A DNA stretch of 64,000 nucleotides from Sphingobium quisquiliarum P25 (GTDB lineage Bacteria > Pseudomonadota > Alphaproteobacteria > Sphingomonadales > Sphingomonadaceae): assembly GCF_000445065.1 (NCBI RefSeq), contig NZ_ATHO01000144.1:1-64000 (forward strand). Direction: 5' to 3'. How positions within the stretch are numbered: position 1 is the stretch's first letter; every line of letters begins with the position of its first letter. Below are positions 37,248 to 45,953 of the stretch, piece after piece. Under the pieces are notes generated by a model. The model was given only the letters and a program-made list of their open reading frames with translations, did not search any database and was not told where the DNA came from. Both the position numbers and the translations under genes were made by a program.

Positions 37248-37670
37248 ATGGAAACCGAATCGGCGCAGAACGAACTGCTTATTACTTTGACGTCTGATAT
37301 TGTCGCGGCTCATGTCTCGAACAACAGCGTCGCAGTTTCTGATGTCTCCACTCTCATTCAGAATGTTCATGCCGCGCTTTCCGGGCTGGCGACGCCCGCC
37401 GCCGCGCCGGAAGTGAAGCCGGAGCCGGCTGTTTCCGTGCGATCCTCGATCAAGCCGGATTACATCATCTGCCTGGAAGACGGGAAAAAGCTGAAGATGC
37501 TCAAGCGGCATCTGATGACCCATTATCAGATGACGCCGGAAGATTACCGGGCGAAATGGGGCTTGCCCGCCGATTATCCGATGGTCGCGCCCAACTATGC
37601 CGAACAGCGCCGCTCGCTGGCGAAGAAGATCGGCCTTGGCACCAAGCGCCGCCGCGCCCGCGTCAAATAA
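37248..37670 (+). CDS. mucR: MucR/Ros-type transcriptional regulator
   Basis: The 140-residue regulator has the MucR family C-terminal DNA-binding domain (YIICLEDGKKLKMLKRHLMTHY, in parts, then MTPEDYRAKWGLP). Ros uses a Cys-x2-Cys/His-His zinc site; here the second cysteine is Asp (CLED), so the zinc sphere looks incomplete, as reported for some rhizobial homologues. The N-terminal part mediates oligomerisation. Members control exopolysaccharide, motility and cell-cycle genes. It precedes fur. Confidence 0.93.
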   Translation: METESAQNELLITLTSDIVAAHVSNNSVAVSDVSTLIQNVHAALSGLATPAAAPEVKPEPAVSVRSSIKPDYIICLEDGKKLKMLKRHLMTHYQMTPEDYRAKWGLPADYPMVAPNYAEQRRSLAKKIGLGTKRRRARVK

Positions 37671-37697
37671 GGACGCTTGACGCCATCCGTCATGACG

Positions 37698-37725
37698 AAG
37701 GGGCGCATCGGCCATGCGCCCCTTT
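37698..37725. terminator. Terminator between mucR and fur
   Basis: AAGGGGCGCAT and ATGCGCCCCTT form a perfect 11-bp stem with loop CGGCC, ending in TTTC. It lies 28 bp after mucR and 64 bp before fur. Confidence 0.85.
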
Positions 37726-37788
37726 CATGCTGTGGGAAAAGCCGCTAGCTTCGCCCCACCATCCGATTACAGAAATGAGCGAACCTTC

Positions 37789-38211
37789 ATGAACCGCAAG
37801 ATCGACGTGGAAGCCCTTTGCCAGGAAAAGGGCCTGCGTATCACCGAGCAGCGCCGCGTCATCGCGCAGGTTCTGAGCGACGCGTCCGATCACCCGGACG
37901 TGGAAGAGTTGCACAAGCGCTCCTCCGCCATCGATCCGGGCATTTCGATCGCCACCGTCTATCGCACCGTCCGCCTTTTCGAAGAGGCGGGCATCCTTGA
38001 ACGTCATGATTTCGGCGATGGCCGCGCGCGCTATGAAGCAGCGCCGGAATCGCATCATGACCATCTGATCGACGTCGAAACCGGCAACGTCATCGAATTT
38101 GTCGACCCGGAACTGGAGCAGTTGCAAAAGCAGATCGCGGAACGGCTGGGCTTCCGCCTGGTCGATCACCGCATGGAGCTTTACGGCGTCTCGCTCGAAC
38201 GGAAGAACTGA
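37789..38211 (+). CDS. fur: Fur-family regulator (Fur/Mur)
   Basis: The 140-residue metalloregulator has the winged-helix block RITEQRRVIAQVL and DPGISIATVYRTVRLFEEAGI, and the metal-site motif HHDHLIDVETGNVIEF. The CxxC structural zinc motifs of many Furs are missing, as is normal in alphaproteobacterial Fur/Mur, which may sense manganese as well as iron. It starts MNRKIDVEAL at 37789. It is followed 5 bp later by the acyltransferase gene. Confidence 0.92.
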   Translation: MNRKIDVEALCQEKGLRITEQRRVIAQVLSDASDHPDVEELHKRSSAIDPGISIATVYRTVRLFEEAGILERHDFGDGRARYEAAPESHHDHLIDVETGNVIEFVDPELEQLQKQIAERLGFRLVDHRMELYGVSLERKN

Positions 38212-38216
38212 CCGGC

Positions 38217-38975
38217 TTGCCCAGGTTGCGCCGGTGGCTGCGGACAGGGGCGCTTACGGGCAGCCTGCTCCTGTGCCTTCTTCCTCACCTGATCTGGCGC
38301 GCATTGGGCAGGCGATCCCCCTGGCCGCGCCTTTTCCTGGGCATGGCGGCGCGCTCCATCGGCGCCCGCGTGCGGACCGAAGGCCACGCCTTTCGCGGCG
38401 ACAGCTTCATCATCGCCAACCATGTAAGCTGGATCGACATATTGGCCCTGGGCGGAGCCACCGGCGCCGCCTTCGTCGCTCATGACGGGATAGCGGGCTG
38501 GCCGGTGATCGGCTGGCTCGCGGCGCAGAACAACACGCTTTTCGTCGCGCGCAACCGGCGCGGCGCGCTGGCGCATCAGATCAGCGGCCTGCGCGCCGCC
38601 CTGGCCGGGCATCAGCCGGTCGCCCTGTTCCCGGAAGGCACGACGAGCGACGGCAGCGGCCTTCTGCCCTTCAAGCCGTCGCTGCTCGCCGTTCTGCTGC
38701 CGCCGCCGCGCGCCGTGATGATCCAGCCGGTGCATATCGATTACGGTGCGGCCACCGCGGACATCGCTTGGCACAGCGACGAAGCCGCGGGCGCGAACGC
38801 AAGGCGGCTGCTGGAAAGGAGGGGGCCCCTCGACGTGACCCTGCGTTTCCTTGAGCCTTTCGACCCGCTGCAATATCCCGATCGCAAGCAACTCGCGGCC
38901 GTGACGAGCGAAAGGATCGCCGCCAGTATCGCGCGCCACCTGCCGCCTTTCACTTGCGCGGCGGCGGCTGTATAG
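38217..38975 (+). CDS. plsC: 1-acyl-glycerol-3-phosphate acyltransferase (PlsC-like)
   Basis: The 252-residue membrane enzyme has acyltransferase motif I NHVSWIDI (H-x4-D), motif III FPEGTTSDG, and a hydrophobic N-terminal helix (LTGSLLLCLLPHLIW). It makes phosphatidic acid or remodels ornithine/glycerolipids. The start is TTG at 38217, five bases after fur, suggesting cotranscription. Several PlsC paralogues are usual, so this may not be the essential one. Confidence 0.9.
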   Translation: MPRLRRWLRTGALTGSLLLCLLPHLIWRALGRRSPWPRLFLGMAARSIGARVRTEGHAFRGDSFIIANHVSWIDILALGGATGAAFVAHDGIAGWPVIGWLAAQNNTLFVARNRRGALAHQISGLRAALAGHQPVALFPEGTTSDGSGLLPFKPSLLAVLLPPPRAVMIQPVHIDYGAATADIAWHSDEAAGANARRLLERRGPLDVTLRFLEPFDPLQYPDRKQLAAVTSERIAASIARHLPPFTCAAAAV

Positions 38976-38984
38976 CTGGACCGC

Positions 38985-40334
38985 ATGAATCGTAACAACG
39001 CTCCCAAGACTCCGGCCACATTCCACGTCAAATCCTTCGGCTGCCAGATGAACGTCTATGATGGCGAGCGCATGGCCGAGATGCTGGGCGAGCGCGGCAT
39101 GAGCGCCGCAGCCGATGGCGCGCAGGCCGATCTCGTCATCCTCAACACCTGCCACATCCGTGAAAAGGCAGTGGACAAGGTCTATTCCGACATCGGCCGC
39201 CTGACGCGCGAGGATGGCACGCGTCCGATGATCGCCGTCGCCGGCTGCGTCGCGCAGGCTGAAGGCAGTGAGATCAGCCGCCGCGCGAAAAGCGTGGACA
39301 TCGTCGTCGGTCCGCAGGCCTATCACCATCTGCCCGAACTGATCGAAAAGGCCGGGCGCGGCGAGGAGGCGGTGGACACCGACATGCCGCTCGCCTCCAA
39401 ATTCGGCGCGCTTCCCGCCCGCACCAAGCAGGCCCGCCCGACCGCCTTCCTCACCATCATGGAAGGATGCGACAAGTTCTGCACCTATTGCGTCGTGCCC
39501 TATACGCGCGGCGCGGAAATCAGCCGCAGCTGGTCCGCGATCCTGGATGAGGCAAGGGCGCTTGTCGACGGGGGGGTGCGCGAAATCACCCTGCTGGGCC
39601 AGAATGTGAATGCCTGGACCGGGGAGGACGCAAAGGGCCGCGCGCAGGGCATGGATGGCCTGGTCCGCGAACTGGCGAAGCTCGACGGCCTCCAGCGCAT
39701 TCGCTACACCACCAGCCATCCCAACGACATGAGCGACGGCCTCATCGCCGCGCATGGCGAGGTGGAAAAGCTGATGCCTTTCCTCCATCTGCCCGTGCAG
39801 TCAGGCAATGACCGTATCCTGAAGGCCATGAACCGCAGCCACAGCGCGGACAGCTATCTGCGCATTATCGAACGCGTCCGCGCCGCGCGCCCGGACATCG
39901 CCCTGTCGGGGGATTTCATCGTCGGCTTCCCCGGCGAGACCGATGCGGAGTTTGAAGATACGCTGAGGATCGTCGAGCAGGTGCGTTACGCGCAATGCTA
40001 TTCGTTCAAATATAGCCCCCGCCCTGGCACCCCTGCGGCGGAGATGGACGGGCAGATCCCGGCCGAGGTGATGGACGAGCGGCTGGCGCGGTTGCAGGCG
40101 CTGATCAACCGGCACCAGGCCGAATTCAACGCTGCCGCCGTGGGACGCCGCACTGATATTCTGCTGGAACGCAAGGGCCGCCATCCAGGGCAGTTGATCG
40201 GCAAAACGCCCTGGCTGCAATCAGTGCATATAACCGCGCCGGAACTTTTTATCGGCGATATGGTCGAAGTGGATATCATCAGCGCCGGCCCGAACAGTCT
40301 GGCCGGTCAGCCCAGCAGGAGGAAGGCCGCTTGA
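38985..40334 (+). CDS. miaB: tRNA 2-methylthio-N6-isopentenyladenosine synthase
   Basis: MiaB is a radical SAM methylthiotransferase acting on A37. The 449-residue protein has the N-terminal MTTase cysteines (SFGCQMN, NTCHIRE, AGCVAQ) for the auxiliary cluster. The radical SAM triad is CDKFCTYC, and a C-terminal TRAM domain ends the protein. It leads the conserved miaB-phoH-ybeY-corC cluster, though a REP-like repeat separates it from phoH. Confidence 0.97.
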   Translation: MNRNNAPKTPATFHVKSFGCQMNVYDGERMAEMLGERGMSAAADGAQADLVILNTCHIREKAVDKVYSDIGRLTREDGTRPMIAVAGCVAQAEGSEISRRAKSVDIVVGPQAYHHLPELIEKAGRGEEAVDTDMPLASKFGALPARTKQARPTAFLTIMEGCDKFCTYCVVPYTRGAEISRSWSAILDEARALVDGGVREITLLGQNVNAWTGEDAKGRAQGMDGLVRELAKLDGLQRIRYTTSHPNDMSDGLIAAHGEVEKLMPFLHLPVQSGNDRILKAMNRSHSADSYLRIIERVRAARPDIALSGDFIVGFPGETDAEFEDTLRIVEQVRYAQCYSFKYSPRPGTPAAEMDGQIPAEVMDERLARLQALINRHQAEFNAAAVGRRTDILLERKGRHPGQLIGKTPWLQSVHITAPELFIGDMVEVDIISAGPNSLAGQPSRRKAA

Positions 40335-40349
40335 ACCTACTCACAGTCG

Positions 40350-40429
40350 TTCCCGGAAATGCGGGAACCCATCTCCGAACCTGTCCGCCAGGCTCGACGG
40401 GAAAGAGATGGATAGCCGTCCCCACGGCT
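40350..40429. repeat. REP-like palindromes between miaB and phoH
   Basis: TTCCCG-GAAATG-CGGGAA (40350-40367) followed by CCCATCTC, then an opposed GAGATGG and the hairpin AGCCGT-CCCC-ACGGCT (40414-40429). The first matches the style of the pair near 9.7 kb. Confidence 0.6.
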
Positions 40430-40456
40430 GCGACAGAAGTAGGAAAGGGCTGACCC

Positions 40457-41461
40457 ATGTCCAAGAAACCGAACCAGAATCATCGTCTCGGCGCTGCCGA
40501 ACGTGCCCGGTTGGAGGTGACGTTCGAAAAGCCGCACCTGCTGGGAACGCTGTTCGGGCAATATGACCAGAATCTGGTCGCGATAGAGAATCGGCTGGGC
40601 GTCTACATCGCGGCGCGCGGCAACAAGTTGCAGATCGAGGGCGACCCCGAAGCCGCCGCGCGCGCACGCGACGTTCTGACCGGCCTCTATAATCGTATCG
40701 TCGCCGGGCAGGAGATTGACGGCGGCGCGGTTGAGGCGGTCATCGCCATGTCCGCCGAACCCACGCTGGACGGCATCATTCGCCACGATGTCGCCGAACC
40801 ACCCAAGGTGATGATCCGCACGCGCAAGAAGACCATCGTCCCCCGGTCATCGACCCAGGTCACCTATATGGAGGCGCTGACCCGGAACGATATCATCTTC
40901 GCGCTTGGCCCCGCAGGCACCGGCAAGACCTATCTCGCTGTCGCCCAGGCCGTCAGCCAGCTCATCACCGGCAGCGTCGACCGGCTGATCCTGTCACGCC
41001 CCGCCGTCGAAGCGGGCGAGCGGCTGGGCTTTCTGCCGGGCGACATGAAGGACAAGGTCGACCCCTATCTGCGGCCGATCTACGACGCGCTCTACGACAC
41101 GCTGCCCGCCGAGCAGGTGGAGCGCCGCATCGCATCGGGCGAGATCGAGATCGCTCCCCTCGCCTTCATGCGCGGCCGGACGCTCTCCAACGCCTTCATC
41201 GTGCTGGACGAGGCGCAGAATACCACCATCGCCCAGATGAAGATGTTCCTCACCCGCTTCGGCGAGGGCAGCCGCATGGTGATCTGCGGCGATCCGCGTC
41301 AGGTCGATCTGCCGCAGCCGGGCATCTCCGGTCTGGCGGACGCGGTCGCTCGCCTGGAGGGCGTGGAAGGCATATCGGTCGTTCCATTCGGTATCGGCGA
41401 CGTCGTGCGCCATCCGGTCGTGGGCCGCATCGTTCAGGCATATGAGGGGCCGGATGCCTAG
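40457..41461 (+). CDS. phoH: PhoH-like ATPase (YbeZ)
   Basis: The 334-residue P-loop protein has Walker A LGPAGTGKTYLA and Walker B FIVLDEAQNTT, with an N-terminal KH-like region. YbeZ partners with YbeY in rRNA maturation and may act as an RNA helicase. The gene lies 66 bp upstream of ybeY, the standard arrangement. The ATG is preceded by AGGAAAGGG. Confidence 0.95.
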   Translation: MSKKPNQNHRLGAAERARLEVTFEKPHLLGTLFGQYDQNLVAIENRLGVYIAARGNKLQIEGDPEAAARARDVLTGLYNRIVAGQEIDGGAVEAVIAMSAEPTLDGIIRHDVAEPPKVMIRTRKKTIVPRSSTQVTYMEALTRNDIIFALGPAGTGKTYLAVAQAVSQLITGSVDRLILSRPAVEAGERLGFLPGDMKDKVDPYLRPIYDALYDTLPAEQVERRIASGEIEIAPLAFMRGRTLSNAFIVLDEAQNTTIAQMKMFLTRFGEGSRMVICGDPRQVDLPQPGISGLADAVARLEGVEGISVVPFGIGDVVRHPVVGRIVQAYEGPDA

Positions 41462-41527
41462 ACCGGCTCACCGCGCCCCTTCCCTTCGTGCCAAGACCTT
41501 CACCACCATCAACAGAGCCTTGACCCT

Positions 41528-42028
41528 ATGATAGAAGTCGCCGTCCTCCACGATCAGGGCTGGCCGGGCGCCGACTGGGACATGCTCGCCCAGCGTGCCG
41601 TCGCCGCGGCCATTACCCACAGCCCCTACGCATCCTTCGCAACCGACCAGGCGCTGTACGAGGTCGCCGTCAAGCTGACCAGCGACGAGGAGGTGCACGC
41701 GCTGAACCGCGCCTATCGCGACAAGGACCGGCCCACCAACGTCCTGTCCTTTCCAATGGTGCAATCGGACCTGCTGGAGGCCACAGCGAACACCGACGAT
41801 GGCGAAGTGCTGCTGGGCGACATCGTCCTGGCGGAGGGCGTGTGCGCCAGCGAAGCGGCGGCCAAGGGCATATCCATCGCCGATCATGCAACCCATCTTA
41901 TCATCCACGGCACTTTCCATTTGCTGGGCTATGACCATATGGAAGACGCCGAGGCCGAAGCGATGGAAGCGCTGGAAACACAATCGCTGCTGAGCCTTGG
42001 CATCAACGATCCTTATGGGGATCGCTAG
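41528..42028 (+). CDS. ybeY: rRNA maturation endoribonuclease YbeY
   Basis: The 166-residue metalloenzyme acts in 16S rRNA 3' processing and ribosome quality control. The zinc motif H-x3-H-x5-H is seen in IIHGTFHLLGYDHM, and PTNVLSFP is the second family signature. It is located between phoH and corC as in most proteobacteria. Confidence 0.97.
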   Translation: MIEVAVLHDQGWPGADWDMLAQRAVAAAITHSPYASFATDQALYEVAVKLTSDEEVHALNRAYRDKDRPTNVLSFPMVQSDLLEATANTDDGEVLLGDIVLAEGVCASEAAAKGISIADHATHLIIHGTFHLLGYDHMEDAEAEAMEALETQSLLSLGINDPYGDR

Positions 42029-42093
42029 ATTTTTGCTGCCGATCGCTTTAGCAGCCAGATATACAAGCATTGAACAGGGGAATAGGAAGGCAG

Positions 42094-43041
42094 ATGGCTG
42101 AGGGCAGCCCAAAGGACGGCAACGGTTCCAAGGAATCGGACAGTAGTAGCCAGGAAGGTGGCTTATGGAGCGGCCTCAAGTCGCTCCTCTTCGGCGAGGA
42201 AGAAAGTCCTAGCCTTCGCCGCGAACTGGAAGAAGCGCTGGACGAATATGATGAGGAGGAGCAGGAGGAAGGCTCCGCCGCTCCCGCCAAGGGCGACCTT
42301 TCGGCGATCGAACGCCAGATGGTCCGCAACCTCCTGCACTTTTCAGAACATACGGTAGATGACGTCGCCGTCCCTCGCGCGGATATCATCGCTATCGAGG
42401 AAAAGGCGAGCTTTTCCGATCTCGCCGCGCTGTTCGCCGAAGCGGGCCACAGCCGCATCCCGGTCTATCGCGACACGCTGGATACGATCGTCGGCATGAT
42501 CCACATCCGCGACGCCTTCGCGATCCTGGCGGGCAAGGCCCCCGTGCCGGACAGCATCGCGCCTTTGATCCGCCAGCCGCTCTATGTGCCCGAAAGCATG
42601 GGCGCGCTTGACCTGTTGGCGGAAATGCGGGCCAAGCGTACGCATCTGGCCATCGTCCTGGACGAATATTCGGGGACGGAAGGCCTGCTGACCTTTGAGG
42701 ATCTGGTGGAAGAGATTGTCGGCGATGTCGAGGACGAGCATGACGACGCGCCCGAAGCGCTTCTCGTCCCGCTCGACCATGGCCTGTGGGAAGCCGACGC
42801 CCGCGCCGAACTGGACGATGTCGCCAAGGAGATCGACAGCCGCCTCGCCGATATAGAGGAAGATGTCGATACGCTGGGCGGCCTCGCCTTCGTCATCGCC
42901 GGACGCGTGCCGGAGGCCGGGGAGATATTGGAACATGAACAGAGCGGCTGGCGTCTTGAAGTGATCAGCAGCGACGGACGCAGGGTCAAGCGCCTGCGCC
43001 TGCATCCGCCGGTGAACCAGGACGGCGGCGAGGAAGAATGA
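42094..43041 (+). CDS. corC: CorC/HlyC-type CBS-domain protein
   Basis: The 315-residue soluble protein has an acidic N-terminus and two CBS domains (VDDVAVPRADIIAIEE, HSRIPVYRDTLDTIVGMIHIRD in parts, then GTEGLLTFEDLVEEIVGDVEDEHD). A C-terminal CorC_HlyC domain follows. It is linked to magnesium/cobalt efflux or ribosome function. The start at 42094 is set by AGGAAGG just upstream; the earlier TTG at 42070 is rejected. The usual following gene lnt is absent here. Confidence 0.92.
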   Translation: MAEGSPKDGNGSKESDSSSQEGGLWSGLKSLLFGEEESPSLRRELEEALDEYDEEEQEEGSAAPAKGDLSAIERQMVRNLLHFSEHTVDDVAVPRADIIAIEEKASFSDLAALFAEAGHSRIPVYRDTLDTIVGMIHIRDAFAILAGKAPVPDSIAPLIRQPLYVPESMGALDLLAEMRAKRTHLAIVLDEYSGTEGLLTFEDLVEEIVGDVEDEHDDAPEALLVPLDHGLWEADARAELDDVAKEIDSRLADIEEDVDTLGGLAFVIAGRVPEAGEILEHEQSGWRLEVISSDGRRVKRLRLHPPVNQDGGEEE

Positions 43042-43081
43042 CAGCTACGGCGGCCGCTCCGGCTGGACATAACGCGCCATA

Positions 43082-43870
43082 ATGTCCGGTTTCGCGGTTT
43101 CCGCGCGGCGCTGGAGCGCCCTCGCCCTGCTGTTGCTCGCCTTCGGGCTTTCTCCCCAGCTGCGCGCGGAAACGCCGTGGACGCTGGTTAAAAGCTATCC
43201 TCACGACCCGGCCGCCTTCACCGAAGGACTATTCTTCCATAACGACGCTTTGTTCGAAAGCACGGGGCTGGAAGGGCAATCGGAAATCCGCAGGGTCGCG
43301 CTGAAGGATGGGCAGGTGCTCGAACGCCGCGTCATCCCCCCGCCCTATTTCGGCGAAGGCATCGTCAACTGGAAAGACCGGCTGATCAGCCTCACCTGGC
43401 GGCACCGCACGGGTTTCGTGTGGAAGCTCGATGACTTTTCCCCGGTTGGGCAATTCCGCTATGAAGGCGAAGGCTGGGGCCTGACGCAGGACGGCCATAG
43501 CCTGATCATGAGCGATGGCACGGCCCAGCTCCGTTTCCTGGACCCGGAGCAGCTCACCGAGCAGCGCCGCATCACCGTGTCCTTCAACGGCCGCCCCGTG
43601 GACCGGTTGAATGAACTTGAATATGTGAAGGGCGAAATCTGGGCCAATATCTGGTACGACAGCCGGATCGCGCGCATCGACCCGCGCACCGGAACAGTCA
43701 TCGACTGGATCGACATCTCACCCCTTTACGAGGCAAGCGGCGCGAAAGACAGCGAAGCGGTTCCGAACGGCATCGCGTACGATGCCAAGGGCGACCGCCT
43801 GTTCATCACCGGCAAATATTGGGCGAAGCTGTTCGAGATCAAGGTGAAACGCGAGAGCATCGCCCGGTAG
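43082..43870 (+). CDS. Glutaminyl-peptide cyclotransferase, plant type
   Basis: The 262-residue secreted protein has a signal peptide (cleavage near LRAE-TP, about residue 29). A five-bladed beta-propeller follows with the family motifs SYPHDPAAFTEGLFFHNDALFESTG (in parts), FGEGIVNW, FRYEGEGWGLTQDG, NELEYVKGEIWANIWY, and PNGIAYD. It cyclises N-terminal Gln to pyroglutamate on periplasmic peptides or proteins. It sits where lnt is usual, 40 bp after corC. Confidence 0.92.
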   Translation: MSGFAVSARRWSALALLLLAFGLSPQLRAETPWTLVKSYPHDPAAFTEGLFFHNDALFESTGLEGQSEIRRVALKDGQVLERRVIPPPYFGEGIVNWKDRLISLTWRHRTGFVWKLDDFSPVGQFRYEGEGWGLTQDGHSLIMSDGTAQLRFLDPEQLTEQRRITVSFNGRPVDRLNELEYVKGEIWANIWYDSRIARIDPRTGTVIDWIDISPLYEASGAKDSEAVPNGIAYDAKGDRLFITGKYWAKLFEIKVKRESIAR

Positions 43871-43918
43871 AACATGCTCCGTGCGGGCTAAGCTGTCGAA
43901 GCCCTCCCGATCCTGTCA

Positions 43919-44221
43919 TCAACTCGCCTTCTTCCGCCGCGTCTCCCATCCCTTCTTTGCCGCAGCCGAGCGATCGGCCGCCGACCGCCGGACAGAGGCC
44001 GCGCCGCCCTTCCGCCCGCCCTTGCGCGAAGATACGTGCGTGTCGGGCTTGCCGCGCCCGGAACCGGACTTGTTGCCGCCGCCCGATTCCTTGTTCACCG
44101 TGGCCCAGGCCCGCCGTTCCGCCTCCTTGTGGGAAACGCCGCGCTTCTCATAACCTTCCTCAATATGCTCCGCCTTGCGCTTCTGCTTGCCGGTATAGCT
44201 GCTCTTGTCGCCCTGGGGCAT
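43919..44221 (-). CDS. Small lysine/glycine-rich basic protein
   Basis: The 100-residue highly basic protein begins MPQGDKSSYTGKQKRKAEHIEEGYEKRGVS, in parts, and then EAERRAWATVNKESGGGNKSGSGRGK. Relatives with this N-terminal pattern are common and sometimes labelled plasmid stabilisation protein, a label with no support here. The C-terminal AAAKKGWETRRKKA resembles nucleic-acid-binding tails. Function is unknown. It faces the next two small genes divergently. Confidence 0.75.
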   Translation of the reverse strand: MPQGDKSSYTGKQKRKAEHIEEGYEKRGVSHKEAERRAWATVNKESGGGNKSGSGRGKPDTHVSSRKGGRKGGAASVRRSAADRSAAAKKGWETRRKKAS

Positions 44222-44320
44222 GGATCGTCTCCTGTGCAGTCATCGCCCTGTTCAACGTACCGTCTCGCTTCCCGTTCACTCCGCTACGCCACCGTTACGA
44301 TCGTTGCGGAACGGAACCGA

Positions 44321-44674
44321 ATGGGCGGCGTTCCTCTGGCCATGGAGCAGCGCACCCTTATCGAAAGGCTGGCCCGCCACCTTGCCGCCGGTGATCCCGA
44401 TCAGTGGCAGGGCCGGGTGGCCGACGCCGCAAGCATCCTCGCCATCATGAAGGACCCTGACGCCCATATGCGCGAAGCGGGGGATGAGACGCTGTGGCGC
44501 GCCATGATCGACGCCGCGCTGCGTCAGCGCTGGCAGGTCGCTGGCGGAGAAGGCGGCGACGAAGCGCGCCCCGGCACGGATGAGGAAGGCGAATTCCGCC
44601 TCCATCCCCATGGCGTGACCGACAGCCGTGCCGAATGGGTCCATGTTCACAATCCGCAGGAGAAATCATCATGA
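44321..44674 (+). CDS. Hypothetical protein, acidic, 117 residues
   Basis: A cytoplasmic protein beginning MGGVPLAMEQRTLIERLARHLA, with ATG choices at 44321 and 44342. It is rich in acidic and aromatic residues, with DAASILAIMKDPDAHMREAGDETLWRAMI as a predicted helical core in parts. No known domain is recognised. It overlaps the next gene by ATGA, so the two are coupled. Confidence 0.7.
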   Translation: MGGVPLAMEQRTLIERLARHLAAGDPDQWQGRVADAASILAIMKDPDAHMREAGDETLWRAMIDAALRQRWQVAGGEGGDEARPGTDEEGEFRLHPHGVTDSRAEWVHVHNPQEKSS

Positions 44675-44916
44675 AGGGGCTGCTGAAACTCGCGTTCCTG
44701 ACCGGGCTGGGCACAGTCGCCTGGAAAAGCTGGAAAGAGCGGCAGGCGAAAGCCGCGCCTGACGACCGCGCGCCGGTGGGATCGTCGGGCATCGTGCGGG
44801 ATGCAGGGCCGGAAGAACAGCATATCGACGCCCGCGATTGGGACATGGTGGACGAGCAGGTCGACGAATCCTTCCCCGCCAGCGATCCGCCCGGAAACTA
44901 TCGCGGCGTCGCCTGA
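44671..44916 (+). CDS. Small protein with N-terminal hydrophobic segment
   Basis: An 81-residue protein starting MKGLLKLAFLTGLGTVAWKSW, a short hydrophobic segment, and then an acidic region ending DEQVDESFPASDPPGNYRG. The ESFPASDPP motif recurs in many short stress-associated proteobacterial proteins of unknown role. AGGAGA precedes the ATG, which overlaps the upstream stop. Confidence 0.75.
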   Translation: MKGLLKLAFLTGLGTVAWKSWKERQAKAAPDDRAPVGSSGIVRDAGPEEQHIDARDWDMVDEQVDESFPASDPPGNYRGVA

Positions 44917-45013
44917 CGCAGCCCCGGCGCTCTTGTTGCTCCACAGCGGCCGCCGCCCTATGAGGCGGTAGCTGGCGGGCGGCCGCCTGCTCTTGAACAG
45001 GGGAAGTTTATCA

Positions 45014-45943
45014 ATGCCTTCGGGTCTGATCGCGCTGCTCGATGACGTAGCGGGAATAGCCAAGCTCACCGCTACGTCGCTGGACGATGTGGCCGCGGCG
45101 GCGGGCAAAGCCGGGTCGAAGGCGGCGGGCGTGGTCATAGACGATACGGCGGTGACGCCGCGCTATGTCATGGGCCTGACGCCCGATCGCGAGCTTCCTA
45201 TCATCTGGAAGATCGCGCGCGGATCACTGCGCAACAAGCTTCTCTTCCTGTTACCGGCCGCGCTTCTACTCAGCGCGTTCGCTCCCTGGCTGCTCCCGCC
45301 CTTGCTGATGGCGGGCGGTGCCTTCCTCTGTTTCGAAGCTGCCGAAAAGCTGTTGGAGGCGGTGCAGGGCGGCCATGACCCCGCCGAAGAAGCGCTAGCC
45401 ACCCATAGCTCCGCCGAACTGGAGCAGCAGAAGGTTTCCGGCGCGATCCGTACGGATTTCATCCTGTCGGGCGAGATCATGGCAATCGCGCTGGGCACCG
45501 TGGCGACAGAGCCGCTTTGGGAGCAGGCGGTTATCCTGACCGTGGTCGCCATCCTCATCACGGCGGGCGTATATGGCGTGGTCGGGCTCATCGTGAAGAT
45601 GGACGACATCGGCCTGCATTTGGCCGAAAAGTCGTCCGCCACGGCGCGGACGGTCGGCCGCGGCCTTGTTCACGCCATGCCGGTGCTCATGAAAATCCTT
45701 TCGGTCGTGGGCACGGCCGCCATGCTGTGGGTCGGCGGCGGGCTGATCGTCCACGGCCTGCATGAATTTCATTGGGACCTGATCCCCGGCGCGATCCATT
45801 CAGTGGCGGAAAGCGCGGCCCATGCCTTGCCCGCCGCCGGTTCGGTGATCGAATGGGTGGTGAACGCCATCGGATCTGGCATAATCGGCCTGATCATAGG
45901 CGGCATCATCGTGGCCATCCTTCATCTGTTCAAGAAGCACTAA
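45014..45943 (+). CDS. DUF808 inner membrane protein (YedI-like)
   Basis: The 309-residue integral membrane protein begins MPSGLIALLDDVAGIAK, the hallmark of DUF808. Several hydrophobic segments follow (LLFLLPAALLLSAFAPWLL, AVILTVVAILITAGVYGVVG, IIGLIIGGIIVAILHLF). Function is unknown; YedI in E. coli is the best known member. It is 10 bp upstream of a MATE transporter gene and may be cotranscribed. Confidence 0.92.
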   Translation: MPSGLIALLDDVAGIAKLTATSLDDVAAAAGKAGSKAAGVVIDDTAVTPRYVMGLTPDRELPIIWKIARGSLRNKLLFLLPAALLLSAFAPWLLPPLLMAGGAFLCFEAAEKLLEAVQGGHDPAEEALATHSSAELEQQKVSGAIRTDFILSGEIMAIALGTVATEPLWEQAVILTVVAILITAGVYGVVGLIVKMDDIGLHLAEKSSATARTVGRGLVHAMPVLMKILSVVGTAAMLWVGGGLIVHGLHEFHWDLIPGAIHSVAESAAHALPAAGSVIEWVVNAIGSGIIGLIIGGIIVAILHLFKKH

Positions 45944-45953
45944 GAGGCCCTCC

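Noticed and set aside
43919-44221. Plasmid stabilisation function for the Lys/Gly-rich protein
   Set aside because: The label circulates in annotation but nothing in the sequence or context shows a plasmid or toxin-antitoxin role.
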